NCBI GenBank assembly: GCA_036874045.1 | Contig: CM072347.1 | Span: 4,528,501 to 4,592,500, forward strand | Origin: Cymodocea nodosa | Lineage: Eukaryota > Streptophyta > Magnoliopsida > Alismatales > Cymodoceaceae | Direction: 5' to 3' | DNA: 64,000 nucleotides | In this document: piece after piece, positions 58,491 through 64,000 of the stretch | Layout: each line of letters opens with the position of its first letter | How positions within the stretch are numbered: position 1 is the first letter of the stretch | Program-made: the position numbers and the translations under genes | The notes under the pieces: generated by a model | The model's database searches: none | What the model was told of the DNA's origin: nothing | What the model saw: only the letters and a program-made list of their open reading frames with translations

Positions 58491-59310
58491 ATTAGATCAG
58501 GGTACTTTTATTTCACAAGAAAAATATACTCAAGATTTATTAAAGAGGTTTGGTTTAGACAACACTAAAACAAAGAATATACCAATGAGTACTATCACCA
58601 AGTTGGATAAAGATGACTCTGGAAAAATTGTAGATGTAAAACAATATAGAAGTATGATTGGTTTATTACTTTATTTAACAGCTAGCCGACCAGATATTAT
58701 GTTTAGTGTGTATACTTGTGCTAGATACCAATCTAATCCTAAAGAATCACACCTACTTGTTGTTAAACGAATTTTTAAATATCTATTAGGAACCATCAAT
58801 TTCAGATTGTTTTACTTTAAATACAGTTCTTTAAATTTAATAGGTTATAGTGATGCTGATTTCGCAAGATGTAAGTCTAAAAGAAAAAGCACCAATGACA
58901 CTTGTCAATTATTAGGAAATTCTTTAGTGTCATGGTTTAGCAAAAAGCAAAATTGTGTATCATTATCTACAACTAAAGCTGAATATATAGCTGCTGCACT
59001 TTATTGTGCTCAAATCCTATAGATCAGACAAACTTTAAAAGATTTTAATTTAGACTATGAACCAACTAATATTTTCTATGATAGTAGTTCTGCAATAAGT
59101 TTGTCTAAAAATCCTGTCTTACATTCACAAGCTAAACCTATAGAAGTTTGACATCATTTTCTAAGGGATAATGTTATAAAAGGAAAAATAGTATTAAATT
59201 TTGTTCCTACCATAGAACAATTAGTAGATCTATTTACAAAACCCTTAGATGAGAATACCTTTTCAAAATTACGATTAAAACTTGGTATATGTAGGTTATC
59301 TGGTGTTTAA
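58491..59310 (+). pseudogene. Copia G reverse transcriptase C-terminus and RNase H
   Basis: Begins QLDQGTFISQEKYTQDLL, then VKQYRSMIGLLLYLTASRPD, YQSNPKESHLLVVKRI, DADFARCKSKRKST, VSWFSKKQNCVSLSTTKAEY, a stop near 59020, SSAISLSKNPVLHSQAKPIEV, and FTKPLDENTF with the natural end LGICRLSGV-stop. It is related to but diverged from family 1 (same block order), and nearly intact (585 to 1022 open) apart from stops near 59020 and 59150. The upstream pol is missing. Confidence 0.9.
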
Positions 59311-60049
59311 ATTGTCTTGTTCATTGCATAATATTTTGGTTAATTAAAAATGTAGTTTTAGAATTTAATTTCTTTATTATTAATTAAAAAAACAAAAACA
59401 AAATATCTATTTTCAAATTACTGTTTTCTAGTAGTTAAGAATTTATGAAATTCTGATTTTTATTGAAGTCAATTTATTTAAGAAAAATTCAGAAAAGATT
59501 ACTTAAGGAAAGTTAATTTGATTCAATGTGAGTGCCAACTGTATTTTTGTTACATAAAGTATATAAAAAGGCAATGTAATACATAAAGTATATATATATA
59601 TAAAAAAAAAAGGCAATGTACTCAAGCTTAATTTATTTTCCAGATGTTATAACAATCCTACCATAATCTATGCATATAATCTTTATTATTTTTCTTTGTT
59701 ATTATCTACTCTTTACACATAATGTACTGCATTTATTTTCTTAAGTTCATGTACTCATTATTGAATTCTTTTAAGTTCCTAAAGGTATATCTCTATGAAT
59801 TATCTTTTGTAAATTGAATAAGATAAAAGCTAGAAAGTCTAAATTGTTAAATCTACTACTTATTTTTGTATTTAATTCACCTTTTAAAAAAAAAGGAAAA
59901 AAAAGGAGAGAGACTCAAATCTATTTAAGGCTTAGTAACCAACTTAAGTAAGCTATTTGACCTTTTAATGCCAAATCAATTAGGGCTTGGCAACCTAGTT
60001 TAAGTACGCCATAGATTCTTTAGACTACATTTATATAGGGGGAATAATT
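59311..60049 (+). other. Non-coding spacer after copia G RNase H
   Basis: AT-rich with simple repeats (TATATATATATAAAAAAAAAA near 59588) and no supported ORF. It includes two diverged GGCTTAGTAACCAACTTAAG / GGGCTTGGCAACCTAGTTTAAG units near 59930-60010, then a short purine tract ATAGGGGGAATAAT near 60038. Confidence 0.45.
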
Positions 60050-60934
60050 TCTCATATAATAATTCAACTATTATGAACTATTATATGCTTTAATGAAAGA
60101 ATCTGCATAATTTCAGGAAATTAACATTAATTAAGTACATTTCTAAACTGTTGGTGAAATACAGGCTTTTTAATGCTTAAGTATCCAAATTTTCTATTAT
60201 TTCGGAAGGTTATATTGTCTATACTGGATAGTTATGTTTTAAACGATCAAAAGAATATTTTATTATTTCTTGAAGTACACGTGTTGAAGCCTAAATGCAT
60301 ATCTTAAGTGAATGTTTGGTAAGTTATCTGGTAACTCTTCAAAATGCATCTGAGCATCGGATAGTTAGGTTTATAAGTATCCAAAAATATCTGAACTCCT
60401 TAAGTTAGAATTATGCACGTGTTGAATTTCATTGCTTAATTATGTCTCAAGTTGAAACTCGAATAGTTATATTTAACTCTTCGACTTTTACGCTCATCCA
60501 TTCGAGAAACTCGAATAGTTAACTTAATATTCTTATATTTTTCTGAAAGACTTAAACTTTGACAATAACTATTCTTGTTTGTCGTATAGTTATTTGCTTT
60601 ACTACTCACAAAACTCGAATATTTATCATAAGTCTCCGAGTTTTCTCACTTTTCACTTAGCTTGAAGTTATTTTCTTTACACGAACAATTACGCTAAGTA
60701 TTCTACTTTTGTTGGTTGTAAAACTCGTACAGTTATTATAAGCATTTGAGTTATTTATCAGTAATGGATCTTATATTTATGATTTCAATGATTGAATCCA
60801 TTTATCCATTTATAAACTCGAAAAGTTAAAAATGTTTTACTGACAACCTTTCGTGTTTCTACCTTGGTAAAACCGTAGTTTCACAATCTTTACTTCCACT
60901 AAGTTCTACAATGCACAACAAAGATTAATCGACA
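60050..60934 (+). promoter_or_regulatory. Motif array upstream of the copia G third ORF
   Basis: Units include TTCGGAAGGTTA, TGGATAGTTATG, TCGGATAGTTAGG (near 60358), and AACTCGAATAGTTA repeated near 60460, 60510, 60610, 60720 and 60815, with inverted TAACTCTTCGAC. The left part matches 33090-33480. The ATG of the third ORF follows at 60935. Candidate internal promoter; inference only. Confidence 0.4.
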
Positions 60935-63510
60935 ATGTTAGGACGTGGTAGAATGACAAAAGTGTAGAAAAGAGAGTTGGAACTTTAGAAAATAGAAAGT
61001 GAAATCAACGACATCTACTCAAGGTATACTTTTACTAATGAAGTACTACATGAAATTAGAAAAGCTGTTCAAGACGAGAAAAATTTCTATTGGAAGTTTA
61101 TTCGCAATTATGTTGAAACACAGTTTAGACTAAAATAGACTGAACTTTCTGCATTACAACTATAGAAACAAACTTTACAACCTAAACCTGCGGTTGTTAC
61201 AAGTTCTAGACATATACTTGAAAAATCAGTATAGTCTATCACTTATTATGGAAAGAAATGGGAACCAATGATAGAAAATGCCAACAGGGAATTAGAATCT
61301 TTGTATTCCCAACATTATTTTCCCCTAGCTATTTTAGATGACATTCAACAATTTATTGATGAATAGAAAACTACCATTTGGAAAATGGGCCTTTGAAGTG
61401 AAGGACAAAAAGTTTATCAACTAAAAATGGCAGAGGTTGAGAGCTTAAAACTCTATAGTCCATTATTACAACCTAGGCATCATGGTGAAGGACCATCAAG
61501 ACCATAGGTGCCTTTAATAGGATAAATTAAGAAAATTTTAGAACCTTCTGAACAACCAAAAACACTATAGATATATAGTATGAAAAAGAAGAAGACATTA
61601 GAATATTTTGGACTGACTATAGGTGTACAAGGCATATTGCAGCAAAGAGAAGAATCATTGAAAAATGGAAAACTATGTTCCATTGCAGAAGCTGGACAGA
61701 CTTTTGTGTTAGGAATCCCAGCAGATGTGATAAATATCGGATTACAAACATACACTCTAAGGTATTGTGTCACATTAGTGCATAATGTATCTTTTAATAC
61801 AATGGACAGTTTTTCACATCATGTTGCAAGCACACATTCTTTTCCTACGGAAAGAGAACATGTAGGAAATTTTAATGATACATATATAGATGATATCAAT
61901 TTTGATGATATTTTTGATGACATAGACACTAAGTCTATGAATGTTGAAGATATTTTATCTGAAGAGGAATGTATAGATATTTTTCCTCTTACTGTATCTC
62001 GGATAGAGACTTTTGATTTTTGGTATAGTTGCTTATACTACAGTTTATACATGTGGTTATGCCTGTTACAGTATATAGTATATTTGTTGATAAATGTATA
62101 TAATCAACAAACTACACAGTTACAAATAGAATATAACACTGCCAATGTCTCAAGTATAGAAATTTCAGAAATACAAAATGAATTTATTATAGAACATTCT
62201 TTCCTATAGAGACAATTGTTGTATAGATCAATCATAGACATAAATGTTGCTGATAGACAGATTAATATAGAGACTGTTGCTACTGAAATGTTTCCAAAAG
62301 ATCAAATAAAGGAATTTCAGCAGATTATTGATACGACAATACCATAATTTTCAGACATTTATACTAGTTTTGATGGAAATTCCACTAGTTCTGAAAGATC
62401 TGAAAATTTAGATACTACTGATAATGTTGAAACAAGTCCCAGATTAGAACATCATGACAGGAAAATACATAATCCTGAACAGAATTTAGATGAACATACA
62501 TTATTATGGTTTAGAAATAGTTCCTGTTATGAAAAATTTTAGACATATAAAACTTTTACAGTTTTATATTCAAGACCAGTTAAGTTTGAAGGGATGGCAC
62601 ATATACGAGAAATGTTTGAATTTCAAGGCTTGTTGACTCTACTTCCACAACAGCCAGGCCATCTTGTTATACCAGAACTTATAAGTTGTTTTTATTCAAA
62701 CTTAACAATAGAAGAAGGTATTCCTGTTTCCAATATACAAGACTACGACATATATTTAACTCTAGATTTACTTTATCAAGTACTTGGTCTGAAAAATGAA
62801 GGAGTTAAATTATCAGAAAGAAAACAGGTTTATCAGTTGGGATGGGATATTAAAAGTTTAGCCAAAGATCCAACTGCCAACAATCTAATGAGATTACTAA
62901 ATGATTTAAATGGCCAAGTACATTTTATTGCAAAAATACTACATGCTTCATTCTTTCAAAGGTTTGGTCATGATACAGAAGTTGGCAGATGTTGTATTTA
63001 TGCTACATATGCATTAATTAACCATATATAGGTGAACTAGTATGATATTTTTATTTCTTATATCTTACATTTGCAGAGTAAATTATTTTATGGTGATACG
63101 ATTTTGAGAATTGTGGCAAGTCAAACAGATAATACATCTTAGCCATAGAAAAGATTAAAATCAAGATCTTTCTCTGTAAAGGAACTACAAAATAACAGGA
63201 AGTAGATATACCTGTAATTCGACAACAACAACAACAAGATCGACAAACTCAGTCACAACAGCAATAGTAACAATCAACACAATTTTTTGAACAATAGCAA
63301 CATACAAATATAAATACAGGTATACATATAGATACGCATACAAGTATAAATACAGACATATATATTGAATTTTTATAGCAACCATCACAAGTTTCACAAA
63401 ATGATTTAGATCAAGCAGTAATTGATCAGATAAATAGAGTAAGTACAGAAATTGTAAGGCAAATTTCAGATACTCTGATTAGTATTTTTCGAAGACAAAG
63501 AGGCTTGTGA
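60935..63510 (+). pseudogene. Third ORF of copia G
   Basis: ATG at 60935 with a basic head (MLGRGRMTKV) then a stop; helical N-part, and open 61580-62209 (acidic DDINFDDIFDDIDTKS). The globular domain is open at 62594-63031 (MFEFQGLLTLLPQQPGH, SCFYSNLTIEEG, LDLLYQVLGLKNEG, ILHASFFQRFGHD, CIYATYALINH) followed by LFYGD near 63090. A Gln-rich tail with CAACAA runs near 63225-63265 and the end reads SDTLISIFRRQRGL-stop at 63510. Same architecture as the family-1 third ORF with clear divergence. Many Gln codons have become TAG/TAA. Confidence 0.78.
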
Positions 63511-63837
63511 TTATACAAATTATGTATTACATGATTTATTTATTGTAATTTGTTACCAAAAATATTATGTAAATTGTTTACTACGCTTAATGCTCATGTG
63601 ATTATTTTTCACAGTTTATGTTTAAATAGTTTATGCTTAATCCCCAAAAGTTATGCATGTTTAAAAATATCTTTTTGATTAATATATACTTAGTAAGGTT
63701 TTTCTTCCTTACATTTAAATGGCTTAATTACTAAAGAGGGAGAAGATAGATTATTTACTTTTTTATATTGCCAAAAAGGGGGAGAAGATAGATTATTTGT
63801 CTTATTAGGTTTCGACATCATAAAAAAGGGGGAGATT
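63511..63837 (+). other. Copia G 3' untranslated region with three purine tracts
   Basis: AAAGAGGGAGAAGATAG near 63733, AAAAAGGGGGAGAAGATAG near 63774 and AAAAAAGGGGGAGAT at 63823-63837, the last adjoining the LTR. The first two are followed by the same ATAGATTATTT, suggesting a local duplication. Confidence 0.65.
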
Positions 63838-64000
63838 GTTAGGAATTTTGTTTTGATGATATGTGCTTTATTAAAGTTTTTAAATAAGTCTACATAATAT
63901 TCTCTAAGTATAATTGTCACGTAATTAAATGTTAATAGGTTATCGGAAAGTTTCATTTTTATTTCGGATAGTTAACTTTTGGATAGTTGAAGTGTTTGAA
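63838..64000 (+). repeat. Copia G 3' LTR, start only
   Basis: TGTTAGGAATTTTGTTTTGATGATATG right after the purine tract; runs out of the window. Already shows TTATCGGAAAGTTTC and TTCGGATAGTTAAC motif units near 63940-63980. Confidence 0.75.

Noticed and set aside
61480-61773. Minus-strand 97-codon ORF
   Set aside because: Antisense to the copia G third ORF; no motif.
63185-63397. Minus-strand ORF rich in Tyr/Leu/Val resembling membrane segments
   Set aside because: Antisense of the Gln-rich and ATA-rich tail of the third ORF; composition artefact.

Overview
The window looks like an AT-rich intergenic block of a flowering-plant nuclear genome made almost entirely of nested, decayed LTR retrotransposons. 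The species cannot be told from the sequence. No intact single-copy host gene, tRNA, rRNA or CRISPR array was found. The only host-like coding trace is an F-box-associated-domain-like fragment near 30.8-31.3 kb.

At least six element families can be separated. (1) A large Ty1/copia family of SIRE/Maximus type dominates. Its LTRs are 1.5-1.75 kb, start TGTTGAG and end CCTACA, followed by a tRNA-Met-type primer site (TGGTATCAGAGC). It encodes gag with a CCHC knuckle and coiled coil, then PR, INT, RT and RH, then a separate third ORF before the polypurine tract. (2) Element A is a related copia with different 1.6 kb LTRs. (3) An LTR starting TGTTAGGACCC (LTR H) belongs to another copia. (4) Copia G fills the right end. 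(5) A short-LTR Tork/TNT1-type copia has 307 bp LTRs and a perfect target duplication. (6) A Ty3/gypsy Athila-type element contributes RNase H and integrase.

Layout: 1-3.5 kb third ORF plus LTR (+). 3.5-4.9 kb RT/RH (+). 4.9-6.45 kb spacer. 6.45-10.9 kb third ORF plus LTR (+). 10.9-12.0 kb LTR fragment and repeat segment R. 12.0-18.75 kb element A (-). 18.75-23.2 kb family-1 element E1 (-), joined head-to-head to a second 5' end (+) at 23.2-25.2 kb, making a large inverted repeat. 25.2-29.6 kb Athila RH/INT and a third ORF (+). 29.6-31.3 kb Athila-like leader and F-box-like fragment. 31.9-35.3 kb segment R, a motif array and an unassigned GC-richer patch. 35.3-42.4 kb LTR H, split by a gag-only family-1 element (-). 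42.4-47.6 kb third ORF, itself split by an LTR fragment, plus LTR (+). 47.6-57.86 kb family-1 element B (-), split by the TNT1-type element at 48.7-54.3 kb. 57.86-58.49 kb inverted Athila-like leader and gag start. 58.5-64 kb copia G (+) with RH, third ORF and the start of its 3' LTR.

Two things stand out. First, one third-ORF protein family occurs downstream of pol in several copia lineages and also downstream of an Athila integrase. It resembles the 'putative plant transposon protein' / ATHILA ORF-1 type by pattern. Second, degenerate arrays of a short motif (TCG-K-N-R-AGTTA and its inverted form TAACT-Y-N-M-CGA, often with CACGTG and ACTTAAGT palindromes) lie in the LTRs of several families. 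They also lie just upstream of most third ORFs, where they could form a shared internal promoter. Almost every coding region carries stops, mostly of C-to-T type, so the locus is a graveyard. No intact autonomous element is present, though the TNT1-type copy is structurally complete.
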